Positions 34,428 to 43,399 of a DNA stretch of 44,679 nt are shown here, piece by piece (position 1 is the first letter of the stretch; each line of letters begins with the position of its first letter). The stretch lies in NCBI RefSeq assembly GCF_016583575.1, contig NZ_NRRG01000047.1:1-44679 (forward strand), given 5' to 3'. The notes beneath the pieces are model-generated. The model saw only the letters and a list, made by a program, of their open reading frames with translations, had not been told where the DNA came from and ran no database searches. The stretch is from Thiocystis violacea (lineage in GTDB: Bacteria; Pseudomonadota; Gammaproteobacteria; Chromatiales; Chromatiaceae). Made by a program: the position numbers and the translations under genes.

Positions 34428-35639
34428 TTAGAGACGGTCCGACCCCGGTCGTCGAGGCGCTCGCGCGCGATCCGGACGGCGTCCGCCCGCGCCGTGGCTC
34501 GGCCACGAAGCCTGGAGCCGGATGGCCTGCGCGATGAACCCCTGCGCGTCCCCGGACTGGGTGAAGAGCGCCCGCGCGAGCGCCTCGACCGGCTGGCTGG
34601 TGAGCGCGGCGATCCGCTCGGCCTGGACGCGGGGAGCGGCCTGGGCGATCTCCGGATGACGGATCGACCAGTCGTTGAGCAGATGCCGGCGATTGGTCTC
34701 GACCAGTTGGCCGGCGTGACCATGACGCCAGAGAAAATCGGCGCTGGCGTCCAGGTGCTCGATCAGATCGCGTCGTCGCCCCTCCGGCGGACCGATCAGG
34801 GGACCGAGCCGACCTCCCAGTGACCAGAGCCAGACCAAGAGGAGCAGGAGCGCCGAGATCAGCGCCTCGGGCGCGCGCGACCAGAGGAGCGCGCCCAGCC
34901 CCGGCATGGCCGTGTCGTGGAGCAGCCAGACCTTGCCGGCGCCGTCCGGGCGGGTCAGCCAGGCGGTCAGGAAGGCGTGATCCAGCTCGCCGATCCGGGC
35001 GTTGGTCATGAAACGGCTGTCGCTGATCACCGTCAGCCGTCCCTGGCCGATGTCACGTCGCGCCAGTCGCGTCCGATCCCCAGCCTGGATGTCCCCTGGG
35101 TGCGAACCCTCGGGCTCCAGATAGTAGCGGGCCTGAAATCCGAGGCTCGGTGGCGACTCGACATCCGGGATTTGGATCCGCGCCGTCACCCGATCCTCAT
35201 CGAGGGCCGCCAGCCGTTCCTCTTCCTCGACGCGCAGCCGGATACCGAGGTCACCGAGGAAATCGTCGGGGATCCGGCCCCCTTCGCTGGCCTCCATGGC
35301 TTCCACCAGCAGGCGGCCGCCCCGCTCCAGCCAATGCCGCAGGCGCACCCGACGCTCGGCGCTCATCGGCCCTAGACCCAGGACGACCAGGGTATCGGTG
35401 CTGGGCGGGAGGTTCCAGAGGCGTTCGCGGCCGGTGACGCTCTCCACCGGGATGCCGAGTCGCGCGAGCAAGCGTTCGGCCGCCAGCAGTTCGTTGCTCC
35501 GGGCCTTGGCCGATTCGCCGACCGGAATCCGCTCCACCCGGCGCTCGAAGTTGGCGAGGAACCAGGTGGTCGAGCCCGCGACGACGATCAGCAGCAGTCC
35601 AGCCAGAACCAGCCCCATGAGCCGTCGTTCAGAGATCAT
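34428..35639 (-). CDS. DUF4350 domain protein
   Basis: The 403-residue protein starts with a membrane helix (about 9-28), has a DUF4350 domain with RLLARLGIPVES, DTLVVLGLGP and RHWLERGGRLLVEAME, then a second membrane helix (about 265-283) and a cytosolic tail (RRDLIEHLDASADFLWRHGHAGQLVETNR). This anatomy is typical of the DUF4350 partners of MoxR operons. The start overlaps the upstream stop (ATGA). Function is unknown; it may be part of a membrane complex handled by MoxR. Confidence 0.88.
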   Translation of the reverse strand: MISERRLMGLVLAGLLLIVVAGSTTWFLANFERRVERIPVGESAKARSNELLAAERLLARLGIPVESVTGRERLWNLPPSTDTLVVLGLGPMSAERRVRLRHWLERGGRLLVEAMEASEGGRIPDDFLGDLGIRLRVEEEERLAALDEDRVTARIQIPDVESPPSLGFQARYYLEPEGSHPGDIQAGDRTRLARRDIGQGRLTVISDSRFMTNARIGELDHAFLTAWLTRPDGAGKVWLLHDTAMPGLGALLWSRAPEALISALLLLLVWLWSLGGRLGPLIGPPEGRRRDLIEHLDASADFLWRHGHAGQLVETNRRHLLNDWSIRHPEIAQAAPRVQAERIAALTSQPVEALARALFTQSGDAQGFIAQAIRLQASWPSHGAGGRRPDRARAPRRPGSDRL

Positions 35640-37129
35640 GGCGCGCTCGCCCCGGCGTCTTGCGTCCAGCGGCACCAGGCGAGCAGCAGGGCCTCCAGCA
35701 ACTCCAGACTCGGCTCCTGATGGGCATAGGCGAGCCGCTGCCAGGCGCGGGTCAGTGGCTCCAGCGGACCCAGCGCGCTCCTTGGCAGGTTCCGGACGGC
35801 GGCGGCCAGGCATTCGCCCTCGGTGGCGCCATCCGGGACAGGCGGACCGAGCGTCTCCAGATGGGTCAGGCTGGCGCGGTAGAGGAGCGCGAGCGCGCCG
35901 CGTCGATCCTCGGCTTGCAGACAGGCGCGCACCGCCGTCGGTACTTCCGCGAGTTCGATCCCGTGCGCCGAGGTTTCCAAGGCGCGCGCCGGGCTCGGCG
36001 GCCTCCGGTCCGGCCGTGCCCGTCGGCCGCGCCACGGACGCCAGTCGCGCGACATCCGCAAGCTCAGCCAGACGACCACGCCTACGGCCCCGACGAGCAG
36101 CAGCCACTTCAGCACCCGCGCCGACAGCCTCAGGAAGGATGGCAACCCAGCGGGCAGGACCGGCGAATCCTCCGCCGGTTCATCCCCGCGCTCGATCGGC
36201 GCCCAGTAAGCGGTCTCCATGGTGGAGCCGAAATCCGGTCCAGCGAGGACGTCCTGGATCAGGGCTCGGGCCTGATCGGGATCCAGGGATGGATGGGGTC
36301 GCGCCTGGACATCTGGCGGAACGACGAGCGGCAGGATCGCGATCGCCGCGAGCAGGCCCAGGAATCGACCCTTGGGTTCCAGGCCCGCCGGCTCCGATCG
36401 CCGATCCCGCGCCTCGCGAAAGGCCAGCTCCAGATCCCAGGCTTCGAGATCGGTGCGACGGGTCAGATAGAGCGCGAAGCCAGCGCAGACATAGAAAGGG
36501 GCGATGACGGAGAAGACGAGCAGATAGGCCAGGACGCCGACCCAGGAGGCCCAGGAGCCCTCTCCGGTGACGGCCGACACCAGGTCGAGACGCGGCAACT
36601 CCGCCGGCACCAGGAAGAAGACGGCGAGCAGGAGACTCATCCAGAGAATCACCTCGAAGTGATAGCCGACCAGGGTCAGCCAGAAAGGAACTCCGCCGCC
36701 GTCGTTCATGACCCGGCGACGCTCGCGGGCGGCTTGACCGCTCAGCCCCTCAAGCAGGGTCAGCGGCATCAGAAAGGACCGACGCATGCCGATCCGCCGC
36801 CACAGCAGATAGGGCCAGAGGCGCCGCGGCCATCCAGCGCGCCACGTCTCGGGAAACCGGCGCCATCCGAGCGATTCGCCGAACAGGGCGCGGCTCGCCC
36901 AGAGCAGCAGCGGCCCCTCGTTGAGTGGCTTGAGCCACCAGAGCGCCAGGAGCCAGAGATCCGCGCGAAAGCCGGTCAGGAACAGACAGATGACCGCCGT
37001 CGGCAGGGCCGTCCACCACCAGAGCCGCCAGAGCGGCAGGAACCAGGTCCGCGCCATCGCGAACCCGAGATCCAGCCCTTCCCAGGCCCCGCGCGGGCGC
37101 GTCCGGACGGCGATCCGGTCAAGATCCAC
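35636..37129 (-). CDS. DUF4129 domain membrane protein
   Basis: The product of 497 residues from GTG 37129 has several membrane helices in its first 250 residues (WFLPLWRLWWWTALPTAVICLFL, FEVILWMSLLLAVFFLVP, WVGVLAYLLVFSVIAPFYVCAGFALYL) and a later one (about 355-372). The C-terminal DUF4129 domain resembles protein-processing modules: CLQAEDRRGALALLYRASL, LERLG-like LETLG and a final TRAWQRLAYAHQEPS. GTG is chosen because it begins just inside the previous gene's end (11-base overlap). Such proteins regularly accompany DUF4350 and MoxR; their role is not established. Confidence 0.85.
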   Translation of the reverse strand: MDLDRIAVRTRPRGAWEGLDLGFAMARTWFLPLWRLWWWTALPTAVICLFLTGFRADLWLLALWWLKPLNEGPLLLWASRALFGESLGWRRFPETWRAGWPRRLWPYLLWRRIGMRRSFLMPLTLLEGLSGQAARERRRVMNDGGGVPFWLTLVGYHFEVILWMSLLLAVFFLVPAELPRLDLVSAVTGEGSWASWVGVLAYLLVFSVIAPFYVCAGFALYLTRRTDLEAWDLELAFREARDRRSEPAGLEPKGRFLGLLAAIAILPLVVPPDVQARPHPSLDPDQARALIQDVLAGPDFGSTMETAYWAPIERGDEPAEDSPVLPAGLPSFLRLSARVLKWLLLVGAVGVVVWLSLRMSRDWRPWRGRRARPDRRPPSPARALETSAHGIELAEVPTAVRACLQAEDRRGALALLYRASLTHLETLGPPVPDGATEGECLAAAVRNLPRSALGPLEPLTRAWQRLAYAHQEPSLELLEALLLAWCRWTQDAGASAP

Positions 37130-38108
37130 GCGCGCCCCGACCGGCCAGACCCAGATAGAGCGCGACAAGTACCCAACCGACCGCGCCCACCCCATACTTG
37201 ATCGCCGCCGGGGCCGGTCCGGCCGACCAGAAAGCCTCCACGACGGCGGCCAACACGAGCATGCCGGCCGCCCCTCCCACCAGGATAACCGCGTCGCGCG
37301 CGTTGAGGCGCAGGGCGGCCAGTCGCGTGCGGTTGCCCGGAGCCAGCAACGCCTGGCCAAGCAGCAGGCCGGCGGCCCCGGAGATGGCGATCGCGGTCAA
37401 CTCGTAGGGTCCGTGACCGCTGACGAACGGCCAGAAGGTTCCGCCATGATCCAGCCGCGTCAGATGGCCGGCGACCGCGCCGATGCTCAGCCCGTTGAAG
37501 ACCAGGATCAGGGCGCTGCCGAGGCCGAACAGCAGGCCACCGGCGAAGCCGCGAAACCCGATGCCGATGTTGTTCATGATGTAGAAGCCGAACATGGCGA
37601 AATCCGTGTCCGCCTGCCGATCGGTCTCACGACCAGGTTTGCGGCCGGCGGGATCGTACTGGGACTCCAGCTCCGCGACCTGGGCGCTGTCGATCAGGCT
37701 GTAAATGATCTCGGGATCCGCGTGCACGGCGAGCCCCATCGCGATCATCGGCAGGAAGAGCAGCCCCAGGCCCATCCAGAACAGCCGGGCATGGCGGCGC
37801 AGGGTGCGCGGGAAGGTGTCCGTCGCGAAGACGAGCGCCGAGGCGAACGGGCGCGATCGGCGTTGGTAGAGCCGGCGATGGCCGCGACGGACGAGATCGT
37901 GCAGATCGGCGATCAGGCCCGGGCTGTAACCACGACCGCGCGCCAGGGCATAGTCGGCGCAGAGCTGTCGGTACAGACGCGGAAAACCGCCGAGATCCAT
38001 CCCCGAAGGAGCACCGCGCGCCGAGGGCCGGCCTTCCAGCCGCGCCAGGAGACGCTGGTATTCGTCCCACGGAGGCGCCTGCTCGGCCTCGAACCGCTCC
38101 TGTCTCAT
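37119..38108 (-). CDS. SpoIIM family membrane protein
   Basis: The 329-residue protein is a stage II sporulation protein M-like membrane protein, here in a non-sporulating organism. A cytoplasmic N-terminal part contains MDLGGFPRLYRQLCADYALARGRGYSP; then come membrane segments near FWMGLGLLFLPMIAMGLAV, MNNIGIGFRGFAGGLLFGLGSALILVFNGLSIGAVAG and a FVSGHGPYELTAIAISGAAGLLLG block typical of the family. ATG 38108 overlaps the RDD stop (ATGA). In the MoxR operon, SpoIIM-like and RDD proteins generally come together. Confidence 0.92.
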   Translation of the reverse strand: MRQERFEAEQAPPWDEYQRLLARLEGRPSARGAPSGMDLGGFPRLYRQLCADYALARGRGYSPGLIADLHDLVRRGHRRLYQRRSRPFASALVFATDTFPRTLRRHARLFWMGLGLLFLPMIAMGLAVHADPEIIYSLIDSAQVAELESQYDPAGRKPGRETDRQADTDFAMFGFYIMNNIGIGFRGFAGGLLFGLGSALILVFNGLSIGAVAGHLTRLDHGGTFWPFVSGHGPYELTAIAISGAAGLLLGQALLAPGNRTRLAALRLNARDAVILVGGAAGMLVLAAVVEAFWSAGPAPAAIKYGVGAVGWVLVALYLGLAGRGARGS

Positions 38109-38803
38109 GAGGCTTCCAGCCCGCGTCCACGCGCCAGCCAACTCGCCCAGCCCTCGACCCGCCGGACCGCGGCCTCGCCACGTATCCCGCCGTCGGCCGT
38201 CAGGACCTCGGCCAGTTCAACGCGGCGCGCGGCGGAGAGACGCGGGCCACGCTCGGCGTAGGAGAGAATGGCCTGCTGGGTTTCCAGCGCGAAACCAGGC
38301 GGAACCTGGACGGGCGGCGTATCCGCGATGGTCCTCGGTGGCGCGCGACGCTCCGCGTGGAGCACCAGGGTTCCGGCCGCCAGGTCGCCGAGCCGGCGAA
38401 AGTCGTGATCCAGCAGGACGCTGACAAGCCCAACGCCATAGAAGACGGGCAGGAAATCCACCACCCGCAGGAGATTCCGGATCATGGAGGCGGGAAGTCC
38501 GACCGGGGTGCCGTCGTCATGGACCACCACCAGGCCCATGGCCCGCTTGCCCGGCGTCGCCCCGGCACGCACCTCGAACACCACCGGATAGAACCACTCC
38601 AGCAGGAAGAACCCGATCAGCATGAGCCCTACCCCCGTGTCCGCGAGCGCGCTCAGCGGTATCAGCACTAGATAGAGTCCCGCCCGGACCAGCCCGTCCA
38701 GGAAGAGCGCCAGCGCGCGCGGTACCGGCCCGGCGACCCGCAGTTCCAGATCGATGCCCTCGGGTGTCTCGTTGAAGCGGATGCTGTCGATCTGGCGCGG
38801 CAT
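38105..38803 (-). CDS. RDD family membrane protein
   Basis: The 232-residue protein has the RDD pattern: RALALFLDGLVRAGLYLVLIPLS (first helix with Asp), LLEWFYPVVFEVRAGATPGKRAMGLVVVHDDGTPVG, and RNLLRVVDFLPVFYGVGLVSVLLDHDFRRLGDLAAGTLVLH with the second conserved Asp. The role of RDD proteins is mostly unknown; some are linked to ion transport. ATG 38803 is preferred, but a TTG at 38833 overlapping the previous stop (TTGA) would add 10 residues and is in keeping with the tight overlaps in this operon. Confidence 0.92.
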   Translation of the reverse strand: MPRQIDSIRFNETPEGIDLELRVAGPVPRALALFLDGLVRAGLYLVLIPLSALADTGVGLMLIGFFLLEWFYPVVFEVRAGATPGKRAMGLVVVHDDGTPVGLPASMIRNLLRVVDFLPVFYGVGLVSVLLDHDFRRLGDLAAGTLVLHAERRAPPRTIADTPPVQVPPGFALETQQAILSYAERGPRLSAARRVELAEVLTADGGIRGEAAVRRVEGWASWLARGRGLEAS

Positions 38804-38829
38804 GTCCGTTCGGTAGCGGTCGCGACGGC

Positions 38830-39411
38830 TCAACGATAAAGCGCGAGCGGAAAGTACTCGGTGATGAGGATCACCGGCTGGTGGTCGATGATGATGCGAT
38901 AGGTCCGGAACACCACCGTTTCACCGTCGTCGGTCCGCTCCAGCCCGACATCCAGAACCTCGCGATAACTCTCCAGACCGCTGTCACGGATCAGGACGCC
39001 GATCCCGATCTCGCGGTCGATCAGGCGCCGGCGGAAATCCGGCGGGATGAGATCGATCCGGATCAGCGAAAAAGCCTCCGCGAAGCCGCGCCCGCTGTCG
39101 GTTCCGCGCAGCCTGGCGTCTCGGATCAGACAGTCATCGCCGGACTCGACCTGGATCCAGGGCACCGGCTCCAGCGCGGTCTCGAAACGCTGCTCCAGCG
39201 TGTCGACCGCCACCGGCTCCCAGAAATAGGCCTCCAGGATCTTGGTCACGGTTCCATCCGTGACCAGCAGGGCGCGCAAAAAGGGGGGAAGCTGGTTCAG
39301 CGCCAGGCGTTCGCCCAGGGTCGAGACGATCTCGCCATCGCGGGTGAATCCATCGCGGCGAAACGGCGGCTCGGCGGGAGCGAAGGGGGCTCGGACATGG
39401 TAACGGTGCAT
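38830..39411 (-). CDS. Chorismate pyruvate-lyase-like protein (UbiC/DUF98-type)
   Basis: The 193-residue product has the chorismate lyase fold pattern: LPPFLRALLVTDGTVTKILEAYFWEPVAVDTLEQ (about 41-74), then RDARLRG, an AEAFSLIRIDLIPPDFRRRLIDREIGIG segment and the terminal HQPVILITEYFPLALY. True chorismate lyases produce 4-hydroxybenzoate for ubiquinone; I see the fold but cannot confirm the catalytic residues. ATG 39411 follows GAGGGG. The stop overlaps a possible start of the RDD gene, so it may be co-translated with that operon although its chemistry appears unrelated. Confidence 0.65.
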   Translation of the reverse strand: MHRYHVRAPFAPAEPPFRRDGFTRDGEIVSTLGERLALNQLPPFLRALLVTDGTVTKILEAYFWEPVAVDTLEQRFETALEPVPWIQVESGDDCLIRDARLRGTDSGRGFAEAFSLIRIDLIPPDFRRRLIDREIGIGVLIRDSGLESYREVLDVGLERTDDGETVVFRTYRIIIDHQPVILITEYFPLALYR

Positions 39412-40146
39412 CGCGGCCCCTCAGGCTGGATCCAGTCGCCGGAAAACCGAGCCCGCGGCGGGGCTGGACGGAGCGGAGCATGGAAGTTCTGACATCGATG
39501 ACAGGTACTCTCGGAAAATGGCGAAGCGGAAGGAGTCGTTCGGCTCCAGGAAGAATGGGCACGGGAGGCCGCGACCATCGGAATACACAGGGCGGGCGCT
39601 GGCGTCGGACGGACATCCGACGCCAGCGCCAAGGCGGAACAGACGTTGGCGATAATACAACTTGTTGGTTTGAGACATCGAATCAGCGATCAAGCCCCTC
39701 GTGCGTCAGCCGTCATGGACATTCGGCCGCCGCTGATCGCACTGACGCCACGCCCGTGCCCACTTGGCGGATAACGCTGGAAAGTAACACAAAAATATTT
39801 AAAAACATTAGCTTGCAGATAAAAATAGCGCGCTTTTCAAGATAGAATCCTCGGAACGCGAGGAAATCCGCACGGCATCGTTGTAAAAAATCTCACAGTC
39901 GGGACGGTTGTGGGCTTGATGTCTCATCGAATTTGCCCCAATCTTTACGCCGGACTCCGGCTCCCACCGTGAAGATCAACATCCGCGCCGGGAGCCCGGA
40001 CCAACCGGACCAGGTCTCGAACCCACTTCAAGCTCATGGAACATCCACGAGGACGGGTGGTTCGTACCGCACTGGCCCGGTAGACTTACGCGCCTTGTGT
40101 TATATACAGAGTGCTTGATAGTTAACATTTTCGGAGATTCAAACCA
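39412..40146. other. Long intergenic region with palindrome and AT-rich block
   Basis: No firm gene is seen. At 39595-39630 there is a perfect 15-bp palindromic stem (GGCGCTGGCGTCGGA and its complement) with a 6-base loop and no following T tract. Around 39781-39840 the sequence is AT-rich compared with its surroundings and may be an upstream control region of the lipoprotein gene. A minus-strand open frame at 39421-39678 was considered and rejected. Confidence 0.5.
40081..40108 (+). promoter_or_regulatory. Probable sigma-70 promoter of the lipoprotein gene
   Basis: TAGACT (40081-40086) and TATACA (40103-40108) are separated by 16 bases and resemble -35 and -10 elements. A start near 40115 would give a leader of about 32 bases that includes the CGGAG ribosome-binding site (40132-40136). 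This is a pattern match only. Confidence 0.5.
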
Positions 40147-40344
40147 ATGACCAAGATTGTCAAAGCCGCATCCATTTCCGCCGCCGCGCTGCTGACCGCC
40201 TCCCTGCTGGGCGGCTGCACCACCGACCAGACCGCTCGCGACATGGCTCAGCAAGCCCTGGACAGTGCTAACAGTGCCCAGGCTTGCTGTAACTCCAACA
40301 CCGAGCGTTTGGACCGTATGTATCAGAAGATCATGGGCAAGTAA
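40147..40344 (+). CDS. Lpp/OprI-type alanine-zipper outer-membrane lipoprotein
   Basis: The 65-residue precursor has a basic N-terminus, a hydrophobic signal and the lipobox LLGGC (Cys24 as lipidation site). The mature part is a short helix (TTDQTARDMAQQALDSANSA) typical of Lpp/OprI alanine zippers, and it ends in Lys. In E. coli Lpp the terminal Lys is joined to peptidoglycan by L,D-transpeptidases; the same is possible here. Unusually, the helix is interrupted by a CC pair (ACCNSN, residues 41-42). It faces an L,D-transpeptidase gene. The mature protein of 42 residues is shorter than E. coli Lpp (58). Confidence 0.85.
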   Translation: MTKIVKAASISAAALLTASLLGGCTTDQTARDMAQQALDSANSAQACCNSNTERLDRMYQKIMGK

Positions 40345-41288
40345 GACCCCTGAGCTGATTGACTCCGGTGTCCCACGAGTTGTGGGACACCGGAGTCCTC
40401 CTCCACCGCCTGCTCCACCGCCTTCCAATCGATCACGACGCCCTCGGCATTCGCCACGGATTCTGGAATGGCCCCTCTAGCGCTCTTGCGCTCGCTCTTC
40501 TCCCCGGTCTGCACCTCCAGATAGAGATCGTTTCCAAGCCACCCGACCTTATAGGCTTGGTCGATGATGGCCACCGGCGTATCGACGCTCGCCAGACCGA
40601 ACAACTCCTCGACGCCCTCCGGGTACATACGGATGCAACCGCCGCTGACCTCCATGCCGAGACCCCAGGGCATGCTGGTGCCGTGGATCAGATAATCCGG
40701 ATTGCTGAGACGCATAGCGTAGCGTCCGAGCGGATTGTCAGGCCCTGGCGGCACCTGGGCCGGCAGAATATCGCCATGGGCGGCATGCGAGGCGCGCACG
40801 TTGGGTCCAGGCGTCCAGATCGGATCCTTGCGCTTCTCGATGATCTTGAAACTGCCGAGCGGCGTTCCCATCGCGTCCTTGCCGACGCTGATCGTATAGA
40901 TCCGAACCTCGTTGGGGTTGTTGGGCGGGTAGTAATAGAGGCGCTTCTCGGCGCGATTGATCACGATCCCCTCGCGCGGCACGTTCGGCAGCACGAAAAA
41001 GGAGGGCACCATGACTTCCGTCCCCTCGCCGGGCACCCACATGTCCACCTTGGGGTTGGCTTGACGCATGTCGGCGTAGCCCAGATTGTTCTGGCGGGCG
41101 ATGTCGAGCAGTGTATCCTTGGCTCGCGCCGTGAAGTAAAAGGGGACTCCGACCACCGAGTCGCCCGCGTTCTCAAGCCTGAATGTCTCGGCCCGCGCAT
41201 CCTCGATGGCTCCCCAGCCAAGCAGCGACGCACAGACCGCCGTCGCGAGCCACGACCGACCGCGTCCGCCCAGATCAATACCGTTCAT
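40323..41288 (-). CDS. L,D-transpeptidase with LysM domain (ErfK/YbiS/YcfS family)
   Basis: The 321-residue exported protein has a signal peptide (cut after ARA, about 33), a LysM-like domain (about 48-95, including RAKDTLLDIARQNNLGYADMRQANP) and a YkuD catalytic domain (about 105-240). The catalytic motif is HGTSMPWGLGMEVSGGCIRM with the nucleophilic Cys. Such enzymes attach Lpp-type lipoproteins to, or make 3-3 links in, peptidoglycan. The last 20 or so residues are encoded by the intergenic hairpin and beyond; the stop at 40323 overlaps the end of the lipoprotein gene. The native C-terminus may therefore have been extended. ATG 41288 is chosen; it diverges from the EF-G-like gene. Confidence 0.92.
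   Translation of the reverse strand: MNGIDLGGRGRSWLATAVCASLLGWGAIEDARAETFRLENAGDSVVGVPFYFTARAKDTLLDIARQNNLGYADMRQANPKVDMWVPGEGTEVMVPSFFVLPNVPREGIVINRAEKRLYYYPPNNPNEVRIYTISVGKDAMGTPLGSFKIIEKRKDPIWTPGPNVRASHAAHGDILPAQVPPGPDNPLGRYAMRLSNPDYLIHGTSMPWGLGMEVSGGCIRMYPEGVEELFGLASVDTPVAIIDQAYKVGWLGNDLYLEVQTGEKSERKSARGAIPESVANAEGVVIDWKAVEQAVEEDSGVPQLVGHRSQSAQGSYLPMIF
40361..40397. terminator. Perfect 16-bp hairpin between lpp and the L,D-transpeptidase gene
   Basis: The arms GACTCCGGTGTCCCAC (40361-40376) and its complement (40382-40397) enclose a 5-base loop. It lies 16 bases after the lipoprotein stop codon and should end that highly expressed type of transcript, although no T tract follows. The same bases are read as codons near the 3' end of the opposing L,D-transpeptidase frame. 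Confidence 0.7.
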
Positions 41289-41315
41289 AACCTCTCTAAC
41301 TCCCGATTCAAAGCA

Positions 41316-43367
41316 ATGAAAAAACCATCCCGATTGTCGCACGTTCGCAATATCGGGGTCGCCGCTCACGTCGACGCGGGCAAGACGACACTCACCGAGC
41401 GCATCCTTTTCTACACCGGCGCCTCCTACAAGATGGGCGAGGTCCATGACGGGGCGGCCCACATGGACTACCTGGCCGAGGAACAGCAGCACGGCATCAC
41501 CATCACCGCCGCCATCACCCAGGCCCCCTGGCGCGAGCACCTACTGCAACTGATCGACACCCCCGGACACGTCGACTTCTCGATCGAGGTCGAGCGGGCC
41601 ATGCGGGTGCTCGATGGCTGCGTCATCGTCCTCGACGGCGTGCGCGGCGTGGAGCCCCAGACCGAAACGGTGTGGCGTCAGCGCTCCCGCTTCAAGCTTC
41701 CGGCGCTCCTCTTCATCAACAAGATGGACCGTCCGGGCGCGGATTTCGACCGCTGTCTCGCCGCCATCAGGCAACGGTTGAAGGTGGAGCCGGTGCCCAT
41801 CACGGTCCCCATCGTCGAGGACGACGCGGTCGTGCATTTGATCGACCGAATCCTGATTCGTTTCATTGGCGAGCAGGGCGAACGGGTCGTCGTCGAGCCC
41901 TGTCCGCCCGACATTTGGGAGCGCCACCGGGACGCGCGCGAGGCCATGGCGCTGGCGGCGGCCGAGTTCGACGAAGCCCTAGCCGAGCTGGTGCTGGCCG
42001 GCGAGGATCCCACCCCCGAGGCGCTGCGAGCCGCCATCCGCCGGGGAACCCTGGCAGGCGAACTCTTCCCCTGCTTCGGCGGCAGCGCCCTGCGCAACCT
42101 CGGCGTGCAGCCGCTGCTCGACGGCGTGGTCGACTACCTGCCGGCCCCGCTCGATCGCCCCCCGGCCGTGGCGGAATACCCGGACGGCGGGCGCGAGGAG
42201 ATCCCGATCGGCGACGATGGTCCCCTGGCGGCGCTTGCCTTCAAGGTCCAGCTCTGGGAAGGCCGGCGTCATGTCTTCGTCCGCCTCCAACGGGGCCGAC
42301 TCAAGGCCGGCGACGCGGTCGAGTTCCTGACCGGCGACGGCCGCGTCCTGCGCGAGCAGGTGGCGCGACTCTTCGAGGTGGACGCCGGCAAGAAGACCAA
42401 GCTCGCCGAGGCCCAGGCGGGACAGATCGTCCTCCTGGCCGGACTCAGGTTCGCCACCACTGGCGACACGCTGTGCGCGCCCGGCCATCTCCTGAGCCTG
42501 GAACGCATCGTCACCCATGCCCCGGTGCTCGGGCTGGCGATCGAGCCGGCCGCCGGAACCGACGCGGACAAGCTCGTCGAGGTGCTGGGCAAGGTCCAGC
42601 AAGAGGATCCGACCCTCGTGGTCGAGGAGGATCCAGAGACCGGACAGCGCCTGCTGCGGGGAATGGGCGAACTCCACCTGCGGATCGTCATCGAGCGCAT
42701 CGAGCGCGAATTCGGCGTCTCCATCCGAACCGGCCGACCGGCCGTGGCCATCCGCGAGACCATCACCCAGCCGGCAACGGCGGAGGCGCTGTTCGCCCCG
42801 CCGCCGACACCCGATCCGCGCCAACCGGATCTGATGGCGCGCGCGAGCGTGAGCGTGAAGCCGCTCCCGCGCGGCCAGGGCGAGCGCATCGCGCTGGAAC
42901 CGCGTCTGCGGCCCGAGGGCGCCGCACTCGACGCCGGGCAGACCCAGGCGATCCGCGAGGCCATCCAGTCCACCCTGGCCTCCGGGCCTTCCCAGGGCGC
43001 CCAGGTGCTGGACCTGGCCGTGACGGTGGATCTCATCGAGCTGTTCGGACCTGGATCGACGCCGACGGCCGTGGCCGCCGCGGTCGGCAAGGCTCTGCAC
43101 AAGGCCCTGGAAGCCGCCCGGCCGGCGCTGATGACGCCCGTCATGCGGGTGGAGGTGGTCGCGCCCGAATCCAGCCTGGGGGCCGTGCTCGGCGATCTTC
43201 AGACCCGCCGCGCCCTGATTCAGGCCACCGAGAGGCAGGGCGAGCTGGCCTCCATCCAGGTCGAGGCCGCCCTGGAAACGCTCCTGGGCTACGCCACGAC
43301 GCTACGCGGCCTGACCCAGGGACGCGGACAGTTCAGCATGGAATTCGACCGCTTCGATCTCGGTTGA
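41316..43367 (+). CDS. Elongation factor G-like translational GTPase
   Basis: The 683-residue protein has the full EF-G/TetM architecture: G1 AAHVDAGKTTLTERI, G2 region GITITAA, G3 DTPGHVDF, G4 NKMD, then domains II-V with RGMGELHLRI near residue 450. Domain IV (about 480-600) is unusual in sequence, and the protein is shorter than housekeeping EF-G (about 700 residues) but similar to TetM/TetO (about 640) and EF-G paralogues. I cannot decide from sequence alone whether it is an EF-G2, a ribosome-protection protein or another paralogue. ATG 41316 starts 27 bases from the divergent L,D-transpeptidase start. Confidence 0.88.
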   Translation: MKKPSRLSHVRNIGVAAHVDAGKTTLTERILFYTGASYKMGEVHDGAAHMDYLAEEQQHGITITAAITQAPWREHLLQLIDTPGHVDFSIEVERAMRVLDGCVIVLDGVRGVEPQTETVWRQRSRFKLPALLFINKMDRPGADFDRCLAAIRQRLKVEPVPITVPIVEDDAVVHLIDRILIRFIGEQGERVVVEPCPPDIWERHRDAREAMALAAAEFDEALAELVLAGEDPTPEALRAAIRRGTLAGELFPCFGGSALRNLGVQPLLDGVVDYLPAPLDRPPAVAEYPDGGREEIPIGDDGPLAALAFKVQLWEGRRHVFVRLQRGRLKAGDAVEFLTGDGRVLREQVARLFEVDAGKKTKLAEAQAGQIVLLAGLRFATTGDTLCAPGHLLSLERIVTHAPVLGLAIEPAAGTDADKLVEVLGKVQQEDPTLVVEEDPETGQRLLRGMGELHLRIVIERIEREFGVSIRTGRPAVAIRETITQPATAEALFAPPPTPDPRQPDLMARASVSVKPLPRGQGERIALEPRLRPEGAALDAGQTQAIREAIQSTLASGPSQGAQVLDLAVTVDLIELFGPGSTPTAVAAAVGKALHKALEAARPALMTPVMRVEVVAPESSLGAVLGDLQTRRALIQATERQGELASIQVEAALETLLGYATTLRGLTQGRGQFSMEFDRFDLG

Positions 43368-43399
43368 GTCCGACCGAAGCGGCTCGGGCGCCATCCCGA

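Noticed and set aside
39421-39678. An 85-codon minus-strand frame ending just before the UbiC-like gene
   Set aside because: It has no recognisable family and contains a perfect 15-bp palindrome, which suggests intergenic DNA. It cannot be excluded entirely.
40359-41315. Upstream extension of the EF-G-like frame
   Set aside because: The extension overlaps the divergent L,D-transpeptidase gene and has no family similarity; EF-G homology begins just after ATG 41316.
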